NCBI GenBank assembly: GCA_018065145.1
Contig: JAGHTW010000158.1
Location: forward strand, 1 to 63,424
Direction of reading: 5' to 3'
Source of the DNA: Candidatus Prevotella equi
GTDB lineage: Bacteria; Bacteroidota; Bacteroidia; Bacteroidales; Bacteroidaceae
DNA length: 63,424 bases
Every line of letters begins with the position of its first letter. Within the stretch, counting starts at the first letter, position 1. The position numbers were made by a program, and so were the translations under genes. Shown here piece by piece: positions 1 to 8,303 of this stretch. Under the pieces are notes generated by a model. That model saw only the letters and a list, made by a program, of their open reading frames with translations, did not search any database and was not told the origin of the DNA.

Positions 1-501
1 GAGTGCGACCTTTACAAGAAATCAAGTGAGTTCCTTGCCATGGAAGAGGAACTGCGAAAGACACAGCGTGAGGCAGTAGAAGCACGTGTGCCAAAGTTTA
101 CAACCTATCGCGGTGAGCGTGGCTTCAACCGCATCATCCGCTACAAAGGCTTCGTGTTTGAGAACGTGGACGACATCGACCCAAAGGTATGGACTACCAA
201 GCTCGTTGACGGCAAGATGTGCTCCACACCCAACAAGCGCACCAAGGCTGGCAAGGCAATGGATCAGTTCTTGCGAGAGTTCAAGCGCACTACCTGTTGG
301 GATGTTGACCGATTGTTCCAGATAGAGAAGCAGAGCATCAACGGCTCGTTCTATCCTGCCGACCTCTTCAAGTATAAGGACTGCATCTATATCCTTATCG
401 ACACTCAGTACCGCAGGATGTTCGAGGAGAACAACCCCGATGCCGTGGAGATTACCTACGGCGAAATGGATAAGGCTATCAATGACTATAACGCGGAATA
501 A
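1..501 (+). CDS. Unrecognised protein, 5' end outside the window
   Basis: The frame is open from base 1 with no stop, so the gene probably begins upstream; the first internal ATG is at 40. The visible 166 codons are charged and aromatic, with a basic stretch 'TTYRGERGFNRIIRYKGF' and no membrane segment or signal peptide. It opens a plus-strand run of small genes. I do not recognise the family. Confidence 0.6.
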   Translation, partial: ECDLYKKSSEFLAMEEELRKTQREAVEARVPKFTTYRGERGFNRIIRYKGFVFENVDDIDPKVWTTKLVDGKMCSTPNKRTKAGKAMDQFLREFKRTTCWDVDRLFQIEKQSINGSFYPADLFKYKDCIYILIDTQYRRMFEENNPDAVEITYGEMDKAINDYNAE

Positions 502-529
502 ACGGAAATAAATTTATAGAGTAAACATT

Positions 530-994
530 ATGTCACTAATTGAAACAAAACTTTATGTTTGTATTGACAAGCAGATTATTGATGAAGACTACAGATATGA
601 TGACGACCTCTCTTGCTGGGTAAGAATACGCGAAACAAGAGAAGACGCAGAAAAGTACGCAGAAGAGGAAGATGCAGTAATATGTGAGGATACCCTGTAT
701 TCCATAGATAGTAAATGTGAAGTGAGGTACGTGGAGCGTGACCCTGACCCAGAGGAGAATCCTTTGGCTACTCGTTTCGGAGGCAGTGATAAGGAATGGA
801 ACAAATACCTAAAGCTACGCAAGGGCGATAAGGTGCGTTTCAAGAAGTCAGCCTTTGAGTATAAAGGACACGAGAACGACATCTACACCATGACTTCCGA
901 CGGAGTGTTCTCCATGGGCGGTTCGCTCTGTGGCATGTTTGACAATCTCAGCGGTGCTTATTGCATGAGCGTGTTTGATGTGTTGGAGGAATAG
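530..994 (+). CDS. Unrecognised acidic protein, 154 aa
   Basis: The N-terminal half is very acidic (runs of Glu/Asp around residues 20-90) and the C-terminal half reads like a small beta-rich domain containing 'GDKVRFKKSAFEYKGHENDIY', which resembles an SH3-like barrel. It follows the previous gene by 28 bp and precedes the next by 3 bp, so they are probably co-transcribed. No family recognised. Confidence 0.6.
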   Translation: MSLIETKLYVCIDKQIIDEDYRYDDDLSCWVRIRETREDAEKYAEEEDAVICEDTLYSIDSKCEVRYVERDPDPEENPLATRFGGSDKEWNKYLKLRKGDKVRFKKSAFEYKGHENDIYTMTSDGVFSMGGSLCGMFDNLSGAYCMSVFDVLEE

Positions 995-997
995 CCT

Positions 998-1204
998 ATG
1001 TCAGCAGATGTAACGAAAGTATTCATCGAAGGTATGGAAGCATGTACCGATGAACAAAGGGCAGAGATTGAAGCCTCCCTCCGTGAGCATAACGCACAAG
1101 ATGAATACATCAAGTCACTGCGTGCAAAGATTGACTTGCTGAAGGCAGAGTACAAAGCGGCTACGGGTACAGACTTTGACGAGTATCTTAACGATGCGTT
1201 GTAA
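998..1204 (+). CDS. Small helical protein, 68 aa
   Basis: A short, charged, predicted all-helical protein ending 'TGTDFDEYLNDAL'. It lies 3 bp after the stop of its neighbour, which suggests translational coupling. Function unknown. Confidence 0.5.
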   Translation: MSADVTKVFIEGMEACTDEQRAEIEASLREHNAQDEYIKSLRAKIDLLKAEYKAATGTDFDEYLNDAL

Positions 1205-1237
1205 CTTCACTCCCTCTCCCGTAGAGGGAGTGGTTAC
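1201..1237. terminator. Long hairpin between genes
   Basis: CACTCCCTCT (1208-1217) pairs perfectly with AGAGGGAGTG (1223-1232) over a 5-nt loop, and outer GTAAC/GTTAC arms extend the stem. There is no clear U-tract, so it may be an RNA-processing or attenuation element rather than a classical terminator. Confidence 0.5.
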
Positions 1238-1271
1238 AAAAAGGACGAGTAAAACAAAACATTTATAGAAT

Positions 1272-1658
1272 ATGGCAAAAAACATTATCAAAAACTACAT
1301 TCGCAATAAGATAACCGAACTAATAGAATGGGCTATCGGTGCGCAGATAGACGGTATCAAGGAATCTATCAGACGGAATGGCTGTCGCGTCACTACCTTG
1401 CAACAGGAGCAGAAGAAGCTCCGCAGAACTATCGGGTATGTCACCGACGTTGCCGTGGATCATAACATTGTTGGCTTTCACGAAAAGTCATGGGCGGTCA
1501 TCTGTACCCATGGCAAGAAGGGCAAGAACCTCGTAAAGTTCTATCGTCTGCAGGATGACCACATCGACACCCTCCACAAGTTGATAAAGGAGTTTGGTGC
1601 AGAGGGTATGCTGATAGACACCCATCCGCAAATCAATAAAGACCTTTGTATGTTTTAA
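1272..1658 (+). CDS. Unrecognised protein, 128 aa
   Basis: Begins with a basic amphipathic helix and a coiled-coil-like stretch (residues 25-55), then a compact domain with 'SWAVICTHGKKGKNLVKFYR'. It sits after the hairpin at 1201-1237 with a short AT-rich leader. No family recognised. Confidence 0.55.
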   Translation: MAKNIIKNYIRNKITELIEWAIGAQIDGIKESIRRNGCRVTTLQQEQKKLRRTIGYVTDVAVDHNIVGFHEKSWAVICTHGKKGKNLVKFYRLQDDHIDTLHKLIKEFGAEGMLIDTHPQINKDLCMF

Positions 1659-1678
1659 CAACAAACGGAAACGGAACT

Positions 1679-1786
1679 ATGGTAGATTTCAAAAGACTCC
1701 TTTATGGCAAGACAAACATCGTCAAATGCCGCAAGTGCGGAAAGGCTAAACAGTATCGCAGATGTCAAGGGTTGGTTATCGCATAG
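1679..1786 (+). CDS. Tiny zinc-ribbon-like protein, 35 aa
   Basis: ATG at 1679 opens a 35-codon frame containing 'CRKCGKAKQYRRC', three cysteines in a CxxC plus C arrangement that could form half a zinc site. It is tightly packed between its neighbours (20 bp and 6 bp). Small size makes this tentative. Confidence 0.4.
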   Translation: MVDFKRLLYGKTNIVKCRKCGKAKQYRRCQGLVIA

Positions 1787-1792
1787 ATAGTT

Positions 1793-2068
1793 ATGGATGA
1801 TAGAAACGCAATATTGATGAATACCATGGGCGAGTTACTTTTCGTTGAACGTAAGGTTCGTCACATGACGCAGAAGGAAATGGCTGCTTGTTTGGGTGTC
1901 TCAAACGCCACTTTGTCAAAATGGGAGAACGGCACAAGACAGCCATATATATCAATGTATGACTTCTTCCGTTGGTGTGAGAAACTTGAACTTCATCCGG
2001 GTGGTATCATCACATATCTCTTCAAAGAAGTTGCGAAGAGAGAAAAGAAGAAAGGTGACAAAGTATGA
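1793..2068 (+). CDS. XRE-family HTH regulator
   Basis: 91 aa. Residues 24-55 carry a Cro/CI-type helix-turn-helix, 'MTQKEMAACLGVSNATLSKW' followed by 'ENGTRQP', the usual XRE signature. The rest is helical with a lysine-rich tail. The stop TGA overlaps the ATG of the next small gene (ATGA). Presumably a DNA-binding regulator; its target is not evident. Confidence 0.75.
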   Translation: MDDRNAILMNTMGELLFVERKVRHMTQKEMAACLGVSNATLSKWENGTRQPYISMYDFFRWCEKLELHPGGIITYLFKEVAKREKKKGDKV

Positions 2069-2244
2069 CACACATAGAAGCAAAACAACGAATTGAAGCT
2101 ATCCTCTACAACAACTGCGCTACAATGTCAGAAAAGATAGAACAGATAGCAGAACTTATAGAATCTCCAAAAAGAGAAATACATTTACACACAGACATAG
2201 TTTGCGACCCAAATCTATGGCATGAACCAAAACAACAAGAATAG
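2065..2244 (+). CDS. Small helical protein, 59 aa
   Basis: Starts in an ATGA overlap with the HTH gene and ends TAG just before the thymidylate synthase start codon, so it is probably translated in the same chain. Charged helix 'MTHIEAKQRIEAILYNN' and no recognised domain. Confidence 0.45.
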   Translation: MTHIEAKQRIEAILYNNCATMSEKIEQIAELIESPKREIHLHTDIVCDPNLWHEPKQQE

Positions 2245-2245
2245 C

Positions 2246-3835
2246 ATGGTACAGTATTTAACATTACTACAAGACATCTTAGGAAAAGGTGTAACAAGGA
2301 TTGACCGCACAGGCACAGGCACTATGAGTATCTTCGGACATCAGATGCGCTTTGACCTATCAAAGGGTTTTCCTCTCCTCACAACAAAGAAGCTATATGT
2401 CAAAGGCATTATCTACGAACTTCTTTGGTTTTTGAAAGGCGACACCAACGTAAAATACCTCAACGACAACTGCGTGTCAATATGGGACGCATGGAAGGAC
2501 GAAAACAACAACCTTGGCTGTATTTATGGTCATCAGTGGCGTAATTTGTACTCTATAGATACCAACGAATGCGAAATCGTAAAGAAATTCAATTTTATAG
2601 AAACATACACAGAGCCATGTCAACCATTGTTGACAGTATTACCTTGCGTAGAAGATGCAAATGTAGGCAAGGTCATACAAAACAATGAAGGCTTAGAATA
2701 TGTTGTTGTTGATTATGAAAACAAACACATAAATGGACGTAACAGAAAATATTATACTGTACAGTTTCTAAAAACGCACTCTGTAAAATCAGCACGCTAC
2801 GACGTTGTAATGTCTGGTGCGGTCAAAGATGATTTTTATCCTTCAGTATATGGTGTAGGATATATGGGTAATACGCCAGCACAATATAAATCCACACCTA
2901 TGTATAGAAGAGCACAAAAAATATGGGGCAGTATTTTACAACGATGCTATGATAAAAATTTTAAGGAGTACAAAAATTACGGAGGTAGAGGCGTAAAAGT
3001 TTGCAACCGATGGAAGAATTTTTCTAATTTTTTTAACGATTTATCAACCATTAGAGGTTTTCAATACTGGATAAATGATGATTCGTATGAAATAGACAAA
3101 GATTTCTTTGGTTCAGATGTATACTGCAAAGAAACATGTATATTCTTGCCAAAACGTATTAACGCGCGACTGGTGCATGCACGTCCGTTGTTGTATAACG
3201 ATAAATTATATCTATCAGCAAAAGACATAGCAGATAACAACGAAGGCTTACAGCAAGACCAAATAAACCATTGTCTTTTGCATCCGCGAACAAATAGCAA
3301 ATATTCTGCTATAAAGCAACTGACCCTAAATGAGGACGAATTTGTTAGATATAAATTTCGGCGTTTTGACCAGATTGCCAACGTAATAGAGCAAATAAAA
3401 AAAGACCCATACTCTCGCCGACACATAGTCAGCGCGTGGAACGTGACGCAGATTGAAGGAATGGCTCTTCCTCCTTGTCACTGCATGTTTCAGTTCTATG
3501 TAGCCAACGGTAAACTATCGTGTCAGTTATACCAGAGGTCAGCAGATGTGTTCCTCGGTGTACCGTTCAATATTGCTTCATATGCATTGCTTACTATGAT
3601 GATGGCGCAAGTTTGTGGACTTGAACCCGGAGAGTTTGTTCATACCACTGGTGACACGCATCTTTATCTCAATCATGTAGAGCAAGCCATGACACAGTTA
3701 AGGAGAGTGCCCCGTGACCTCCCAATAATGAAAATAAATCCTAGTGTGAAGGATATAGACAATTTCAGATACGAAGATTTTGAGTTGACAGGCTATGACC
3801 CTCACCCACACATAAAAGCAGAGGTAAGTGTATGA
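2246..3835 (+). CDS. thyA: Thymidylate synthase with in-frame HNH-type endonuclease insert
   Basis: Methylates dUMP to dTMP using methylene-tetrahydrofolate. I prefer the start at 2246 over the ATG at 2222: 'MVQYLTLLQ' matches where bacterial ThyA begins and avoids overlap with the upstream gene. TS hallmarks are present on both sides of an insert: 'DRTGTGT', 'IYGHQWRNL', then 'DPYSRRHIVSAWN', nucleophile Cys411 in 'ALPPCHCMF', 'QLYQRSADVFLGVPFN' and the C-terminal 'DPHPHIKAEVSV'. About 270 residues (102-371) separate WRNL from the FDQI helix, so the protein is 529 aa instead of about 264. The insert has no intein splice motifs. Its stop overlaps the next start (ATGA). Confidence 0.95.
   Translation: MVQYLTLLQDILGKGVTRIDRTGTGTMSIFGHQMRFDLSKGFPLLTTKKLYVKGIIYELLWFLKGDTNVKYLNDNCVSIWDAWKDENNNLGCIYGHQWRNLYSIDTNECEIVKKFNFIETYTEPCQPLLTVLPCVEDANVGKVIQNNEGLEYVVVDYENKHINGRNRKYYTVQFLKTHSVKSARYDVVMSGAVKDDFYPSVYGVGYMGNTPAQYKSTPMYRRAQKIWGSILQRCYDKNFKEYKNYGGRGVKVCNRWKNFSNFFNDLSTIRGFQYWINDDSYEIDKDFFGSDVYCKETCIFLPKRINARLVHARPLLYNDKLYLSAKDIADNNEGLQQDQINHCLLHPRTNSKYSAIKQLTLNEDEFVRYKFRRFDQIANVIEQIKKDPYSRRHIVSAWNVTQIEGMALPPCHCMFQFYVANGKLSCQLYQRSADVFLGVPFNIASYALLTMMMAQVCGLEPGEFVHTTGDTHLYLNHVEQAMTQLRRVPRDLPIMKINPSVKDIDNFRYEDFELTGYDPHPHIKAEVSV
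2549..3358 (+). mobile_element. HNH/AP2-like homing-endonuclease domain inserted in thyA
   Basis: In-frame insert of about 270 codons between two conserved TS blocks. It reads like a phage HNH-type protein: an N-terminal 'GKVIQNNEGLEYVVVDYENK' module, then 'FYPSVYGVGYMGN', then a basic core with 'IWGSILQRCYDKNFKEYKNY', 'GGRGVKVCNRWKNFSNFF' and 'CIFLPKRINA'. It lacks Hint blocks and C-terminal HN, so protein splicing is unlikely; tolerated insertion or undetected RNA splicing remain possible. Base composition is clearly AT-richer than the flanking TS halves. Confidence 0.7.
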
Positions 3836-4191
3836 TAGAAAACAAAGACATGAGAAAGCGTAGTCATCTGACTGCATACGACAAGATGTTTATAATAGAG
3901 AATATCGATACCCTTACCCTTAGCGAGATAGCAAGGCAGTTAGGGTTTACCGTTGGTGCTATACAAAGGGCGGTGCATAAGATGTTTCCTGACTACAAGA
4001 GAAGGAGGCTTGTTTCACGTTGGACTCCAGAACGTGCGCAACAACTTATGGCAATGTGGAACGAAGGCTGTAGATGCAAGGAGATAGCAGATAAGATATA
4101 TGTTGCAGAAAACAGCATACCGAGCATACTAAGACATGTGTCAGACTATTACGGCTTACCTTTTGAGCCACGATTTAGAAGAACAAGATAG
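3832..4191 (+). CDS. Protein with two homeodomain-like HTH segments
   Basis: 119 aa, basic. Two helix-turn-helix-like stretches are visible: 'LTLSEIARQLGFTVGAIQRA' near residues 28-48 and 'RWTPERAQQLMAMWNEGCRC' leading into 'KEIADKIYVAENSIPSIL' near 63-100. It overlaps the TS stop by 4 bp. Probably a small DNA-binding protein (regulator or recombination accessory); the role is inferred from the folds only. Confidence 0.6.
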   Translation: MIENKDMRKRSHLTAYDKMFIIENIDTLTLSEIARQLGFTVGAIQRAVHKMFPDYKRRRLVSRWTPERAQQLMAMWNEGCRCKEIADKIYVAENSIPSILRHVSDYYGLPFEPRFRRTR

Positions 4192-4193
4192 AT

Positions 4194-4580
4194 ATGTACA
4201 CAACAGACGATTTAAAATTACAACTTTTCGACCTCGCAGAGGCGATAAATAAGAAACTCTTTGACGGATGCCGAGAATGGCATTGGGTAGGAGACATGAT
4301 AGGAGGTGTATGTTGCTTCGATGATACCGACTTCATCAACGTAGAGGATATGATACTCATCGTCGACAAAGATGTTGACTATGACACCTACGCAGAATGG
4401 CGTAACGCAGAGTCAGACCATCCGCATCAGCATATCAACCTTCGTTCATGGCTAATGGGTGCAAGGCACGAAATGCGCAAAGTCACCAAAGAGGATTTCT
4501 TTGACGAGCTACATGACATAAACAAAAGGGTCAGCAGACTTGCAGACATATTTAAAAGTGATATTTTGGTATGGCAATGA
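4194..4580 (+). CDS. Unrecognised acidic protein, 128 aa
   Basis: Acidic protein with an aromatic patch 'GCREWHWVGDMIGGVCCF' and a helical C-terminus. It starts 3 bp after the upstream stop and overlaps the next small gene, so it belongs to the same chain. No recognised family. Confidence 0.55.
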   Translation: MYTTDDLKLQLFDLAEAINKKLFDGCREWHWVGDMIGGVCCFDDTDFINVEDMILIVDKDVDYDTYAEWRNAESDHPHQHINLRSWLMGARHEMRKVTKEDFFDELHDINKRVSRLADIFKSDILVWQ

Positions 4581-4726
4581 TAAAACTACAGGACTTTTCA
4601 TTAATACGTGATACGCAGTGGTATGAGCATGGTGCTGATGGTAAGCACTACCACAAACGCAGAGTAAAACTCCTTGGTATCACTATATACAGATTCAGTA
4701 AACAACTACAAAGCAAGAACAGATAG
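4571..4726 (+). CDS. Small basic protein, 51 aa
   Basis: ATG at 4571 (or 4577) opens inside the end of the previous gene and runs to TAG at 4724. Contains 'YEHGADGKHYHKRRVKLLG' and a basic tail. Fills what would otherwise be a gap of 150 bp; the next gene starts 5 bp later. Confidence 0.45.
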   Translation: MAMIKLQDFSLIRDTQWYEHGADGKHYHKRRVKLLGITIYRFSKQLQSKNR

Positions 4727-4730
4727 CACT

Positions 4731-5600
4731 ATGACAAGTATCAACGTAAAATCATTCAATAACCCTAAAGGCTACACTCAGTACAACGAGGTAGTAGAGG
4801 CATTGGGACATTGCGGTTCAGTTATAAAGCACGTATGTGGCATAGCATACGCAATGTCATACTACACCATGCTTGACGCAATAGACTATATCAAGAAAGA
4901 TGGTTTATACAAGCAGACCGTCAAACAAAAGGTCAACGATGTAATGAAGGAACGAGAGAATTATATCTCACGCTTGAAGAGCCCAGCACCCGGAGAAGCG
5001 GAGTTCTTTAACCTCAAATACCTACAACCCGAAGCACGCAGACGCTATCGTGCCGACCTTACCAACGAAGAATACTTTCAAACATGGCTTGACATGGGCG
5101 CATCGTCATACAAAGGTTATAAGCCTATGATTGACGCATTGCAACACAAATACTTCAAGTCATTGTCAGAACGTGGCGTAAAGCATGCAAAGGCTATTGC
5201 TTGGTGTATTACAACAGAGGTGACACTGGAGATTGCCGTGGAAGCTTACAACACATTACTGAAAGAGCTTAGAGACGGTAGAGGACTGCCTATTGACATC
5301 ATCAATATGGAATTTGCTCCTTTCTGTCTTATCAACGTACATGAGAAATGGTGTGAGGCACTGAAACAGATCTATCCATCTATCGAAGAATACGAGAAGT
5401 CCGTTCACGGTGACAGAAACATTACCATGGGAATCAACGACCTCAAGGAAGCTTTTTCAAAGGAGATAAGCACCACCAATGCTATTCGCGAATCCGTTGA
5501 GGACAACGCGGACATCTTCGCTACCAAAGGTTTCTTCAAGAAGGAAATGACAAAGATTGCCGAGACAGAACAGGAACTAATAAACCAAAAGAGTGCGTAG
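4731..5600 (+). CDS. Unrecognised helical protein, 289 aa
   Basis: The ATG at 4731 is preferred because it avoids overlap with the 51-aa gene. The protein is mostly alpha-helical, without membrane segments, with conserved-looking pieces 'ALGHCGSVIKHVCGIAYAMS' and 'MEFAPFCLINVHEKWCEAL'. The C-terminal 60 residues look coiled-coil. Largest unknown in the left arm; no function proposed. Confidence 0.6.
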   Translation: MTSINVKSFNNPKGYTQYNEVVEALGHCGSVIKHVCGIAYAMSYYTMLDAIDYIKKDGLYKQTVKQKVNDVMKERENYISRLKSPAPGEAEFFNLKYLQPEARRRYRADLTNEEYFQTWLDMGASSYKGYKPMIDALQHKYFKSLSERGVKHAKAIAWCITTEVTLEIAVEAYNTLLKELRDGRGLPIDIINMEFAPFCLINVHEKWCEALKQIYPSIEEYEKSVHGDRNITMGINDLKEAFSKEISTTNAIRESVEDNADIFATKGFFKKEMTKIAETEQELINQKSA

Positions 5601-5602
5601 TA

Positions 5603-5794
5603 ATGGATATACAGGAGATAAAAGAAGAAAAGGCAAGGCTCGCAGAGAATATCTGCAACCTTGTCACCTCCTTTGAGGAAAAGACTGGAGTATCTGTTAA
5701 CGATATAGACTTATCACGCAAAGAGGTGAACACCCAAGGAAAGCTTGATACGTGGTATAACAAGATTATTATAGATATTGATTGCCGAATATAA
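5603..5794 (+). CDS. Small acidic protein, 63 aa
   Basis: Starts 2 bp after the previous stop. N-terminal helix 'MDIQEIKEEKARLAENICNL' then a short acidic tail. Overlaps the next frame. Function unknown. Confidence 0.45.
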   Translation: MDIQEIKEEKARLAENICNLVTSFEEKTGVSVNDIDLSRKEVNTQGKLDTWYNKIIIDIDCRI

Positions 5795-5807
5795 AGACAT
5801 GTGTGTC

Positions 5808-6074
5808 ATGAATACAGAAGAAAGGAAGGAATATATGAAGAGGTGGAGAGCAGCGCATAAGGATAAGGTACGCTCATATTCTCTTAAATATTATTATCAA
5901 CATAAAGATGATACTGACTTCATTATGAAAAGAAGCGAGTATGCTAAGAAAAGGTACCATACAAATGAAGAGTTCCGGGAACATCGCAAAGCACAACAAT
6001 TACGTTATTATCATTTGCAGAAGAAAAAAAATTACCACCCTATCCTCACGGACGAAGTGGTAACATTAAACTAA
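5808..6074 (+). CDS. Small basic Tyr/Lys-rich protein, 88 aa
   Basis: Start chosen at 5808 ('MNTEERKEYMKRWRAAHKDK'); an upstream ATG at 5778 would overlap the previous gene. Two repeats of an aromatic-basic pattern, 'SYSLKYYYQHKDD' and 'QQLRYYHLQKKKNYH', suggest nucleic-acid binding. It resembles short basic phage proteins that accompany HNH genes, but I cannot name a family. Last gene before the IS element. Confidence 0.5.
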   Translation: MNTEERKEYMKRWRAAHKDKVRSYSLKYYYQHKDDTDFIMKRSEYAKKRYHTNEEFREHRKAQQLRYYHLQKKKNYHPILTDEVVTLN

Positions 6075-6137
6075 TTTATACATGTACGAAAGTACAAGTA
6101 CGATGCAAAGGTACAACTAATTTTTGATATATGCAAA
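6067..6137. promoter_or_regulatory. Orphan translation leader and leftward promoter
   Basis: TAAACTAATTTATACA at 6067-6082 (plus) is the same leader that precedes the integrase and several minus-strand genes, but no gene of size follows it. On the minus strand a promoter reads TTTGCA (6132-6137) and TACCTTTG (6106-6113). Both appear stranded next to the IS605 element. Confidence 0.5.
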
Positions 6138-6195
6138 TTTTTCCCTTTTTAATAGATGTTTTCGGTAATATAGGCATTTCTAAGGTCTAAAAACG

Positions 6196-6228
6196 CCCCT
6201 CTTCAACCTGTTATGTGTTGAAAAGGGG
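6196..6228. terminator. Rho-independent-like hairpin
   Basis: CCCCTCTTCAAC (6196-6207) pairs with GTTGAAAAGGGG (6217-6228) across a 9-nt loop, with one internal mismatch pair. It lies after the plus-strand operon and before the IS left end. Confidence 0.55.
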
Positions 6229-6317
6229 TATTTGCATTTATGCTAATTCCTGCGCGAATACCCATCCCTTCAGGGGTGGGATGATAGCAGGTTGCCAGTC
6301 GTGAACTGGCGATTAAG

Positions 6318-6722
6318 TTACACTTTCTTTTGATCCTCAATATACCTCACGATAGTATCTTCGGATATGTGACCAATGGTCTCACAGTAGTAAGATCGAG
6401 TCCAGAGAGTTGGAAGGCGGCTCTTGAGCTTGGCGAACTCTCGACGTAGAACAACAGAGGTGTAACCCTTCAGTTGATTCACGATGAAGTGGACGGCAAG
6501 GGTTGGCGTTCCCTTCACGAAAAGATGCACATGGTCTGGCATGACCTCCATCTTTTCAATGGTGATACCAAGTTCTGACGCTTTCTCCAGTAGCAGCTCC
6601 TTCAGACGTTCATCAACACCATCCACAAGAACCTTTCTTCGGTACTTGGGACACCATATCAAGTGATAACTGATGTTGTAAACACTGTGTGAGCTGTAAG
6701 CATATCTATTCTTTGTTGTCAT
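6318..6722 (-). CDS. tnpA: IS200/IS605 Y1 transposase TnpA
   Basis: 134 aa from the ATG at 6722, which follows a TACCTTTG promoter box. Single-strand HUH transposase: 'SYHLIWCPKYRRKVL' at the N-terminus, the HUH pair in 'MPDHVHLFVKG', and the likely catalytic Tyr in 'TIVRYIEDQ'. It cuts and joins the IS ends as single-stranded DNA hairpins. Full length for the family. Confidence 0.9.
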   Translation of the reverse strand: MTTKNRYAYSSHSVYNISYHLIWCPKYRRKVLVDGVDERLKELLLEKASELGITIEKMEVMPDHVHLFVKGTPTLAVHFIVNQLKGYTSVVLRREFAKLKSRLPTLWTRSYYCETIGHISEDTIVRYIEDQKKV

Positions 6723-6822
6723 ATCTGTAAGTTTTTCCTGCAAAGGTAAGAAAATAATATATATCTGCAAAAAATATAATGTTTTTTTTGCATATTTGCT
6801 ATAAAATAGCTACCTTTGCACC

Positions 6823-7926
6823 ATGATTGCATACAAGTACAAGCTATATCGAACCGATAAGACGAAACATCTGGATAAGATGCTTCGCGAGGCTTCGTTT
6901 GTATGGAACCATGCCCTTGCCTTGCAGAAACGCTACTACCAACTATACCACAAGTATATTGGTATTGGACGGATGAAAGCTCACTTTGTTAAGCACATCG
7001 ACCGTTGCTTGCTGCATTCCCAGACGGTCCAGGAGATTCTGGAACGTCTCGATGAAGCATACATGCGTTTCTTCAAGCATCTTGCCGTCCGTCCTCCGAA
7101 GTTCAAGAAGGCAAAGCACTTCTCTTCATTCCTCTTCAAACAGGGAGGTTTCAAGCTGGACGGCAACAAGATTCGCATCAACAAGATTTCAAAGACCTAC
7201 AAGTTCTCACTATCAAGAGAGTATGAAGGTAAGATAAAGCAGATAATGATAAAGCGCAGTCACTTGAACGAGTTCTACATCTTCATCGTCACAAATGCAA
7301 CACCGAAACCTTACGAAAAGTCACATAATGGTGCATCCGTAGGTATAGATTTCGGCTTGAAGTCATATATGACAATGAGTGATGGTAGTACCATCCAGTC
7401 ACCATGCTATCTCAAATATGACTTACCACGCATTCAGTCAAAGAGCAGAAAGTTATCACGCAGCAAGAAGGCATCCAACAACCATGAGCGCAGAAGGCTT
7501 GACCTAAACCGTCAGTATGAGAGGATAGTCAACAAACGCAGTGATTGGCAGTGGAAACTTGCTCATGACCTTTGCAGGAAGTATGACTTTATCTTCATTG
7601 AGGACTTGTCACTGAATGGCATGACAAAGATGTGGGGCAGAAAGATGTCAGACCTCGCACATGGTGAGTTTGTCAATAAACTGGAGTATGTTGCAGGAAA
7701 GTACGGTGTCACCGTCCATAAGATCGACAGATTCTTCCCATCGAGCAAGACCTGCACTTGTGGGTATGTCAACAAAGAATTAACCCTCAGAGACCGTCAT
7801 TGGACGTGTCCTGAGTGCGGTACCCGTCACCACCGTGACGAGCTTGCCGCATCCAATATTCTTCGGCAGGGCATTGCCGAATTGGAGAGTGGCCGTAAGA
7901 CTACATGCCGTCCTAAGACGGCGTAG
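6823..7926 (+). CDS. tnpB: RNA-guided nuclease TnpB of IS605
   Basis: 367 aa. RuvC-like residues are visible: Asp in 'VGIDFGLKSYMTMSDG', Glu in 'FIFIEDLSLNGM', and Asp in 'HHRDELAASNI'. A zinc ribbon lies between the last two, 'CTCG' and 'CPECG'. A TACCTTTG promoter box ends 4 nt before the ATG, so the mRNA is almost leaderless. TnpB is known to use an RNA from the right end of the element to cut DNA and favour IS retention. The element's guide RNA would overlap the 3' end of this gene and the hairpin at 7950-7970. Appears functional. Confidence 0.9.
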   Translation: MIAYKYKLYRTDKTKHLDKMLREASFVWNHALALQKRYYQLYHKYIGIGRMKAHFVKHIDRCLLHSQTVQEILERLDEAYMRFFKHLAVRPPKFKKAKHFSSFLFKQGGFKLDGNKIRINKISKTYKFSLSREYEGKIKQIMIKRSHLNEFYIFIVTNATPKPYEKSHNGASVGIDFGLKSYMTMSDGSTIQSPCYLKYDLPRIQSKSRKLSRSKKASNNHERRRLDLNRQYERIVNKRSDWQWKLAHDLCRKYDFIFIEDLSLNGMTKMWGRKMSDLAHGEFVNKLEYVAGKYGVTVHKIDRFFPSSKTCTCGYVNKELTLRDRHWTCPECGTRHHRDELAASNILRQGIAELESGRKTTCRPKTA

Positions 7927-7976
7927 CAGCCACGTTTGCATCCAAGAATCTCATTCCCTTTAGGGGTGAGAGTATG

Positions 7977-8303
7977 TCAAAGAATTTCTTTTACCGTATT
8001 CACCTGAGGAATTTTGCCCATCTTTCCGTTCATGTATCTGCCACGCTTGCATAACTTTATCCTTTTACGGAACTCTTCGTATTCTTTATCGTTACAAAAT
8101 TCGAACGCTTTAAGTACAGCATCAAGCAACCACCATTTGGAATTAGCATCAGCAATCATCACATCTTTGAACAGACTGCGAACATTATCTTCGACTGCCG
8201 AGGTTTCAAGACCAATAAAGTTTTCATTGTCGTTTCTCTCTCTGCCAAGAAAGAAATAGTCCTTATATTGGTACTCCAGAGCCTCTTGTATTACTTTCTC
8301 CAT
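7977..8303 (-). CDS. Unrecognised protein, 108 aa
   Basis: Last gene of a leftward operon that starts near 11.9 kb. Its start overlaps the end of the DUF4494 gene by 13 bp and its stop codon touches the IS605 right end, so the true C-terminus may have been changed by the insertion. Contains 'WWLLDAVLKAFEFCNDKEYE'. No family recognised. Confidence 0.55.
   Translation of the reverse strand: MEKVIQEALEYQYKDYFFLGRERNDNENFIGLETSAVEDNVRSLFKDVMIADANSKWWLLDAVLKAFEFCNDKEYEEFRKRIKLCKRGRYMNGKMGKIPQVNTVKEIL

Larger units (their letters stand above)
6245..7976. mobile_element. IS200/IS605-family insertion sequence (IS605 layout)
   Basis: Divergent tnpA (minus) and tnpB (plus) flanked by two near-identical subterminal hairpins: CCCATCCCttcaGGGGTGGG at 6261-6280 and CTCATTCCCtttaGGGGTGAG at 7950-7970. 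The right end abuts the stop codon of the next gene (TGA at 7977-7979). Exact termini are not determined because this family makes no target duplication. Both genes look intact. Confidence 0.8.

Noticed and set aside
2549..3358. Intein in thymidylate synthase
   Set aside because: No block A Cys/Ser with Hint motif and no terminal His-Asn at the junctions.
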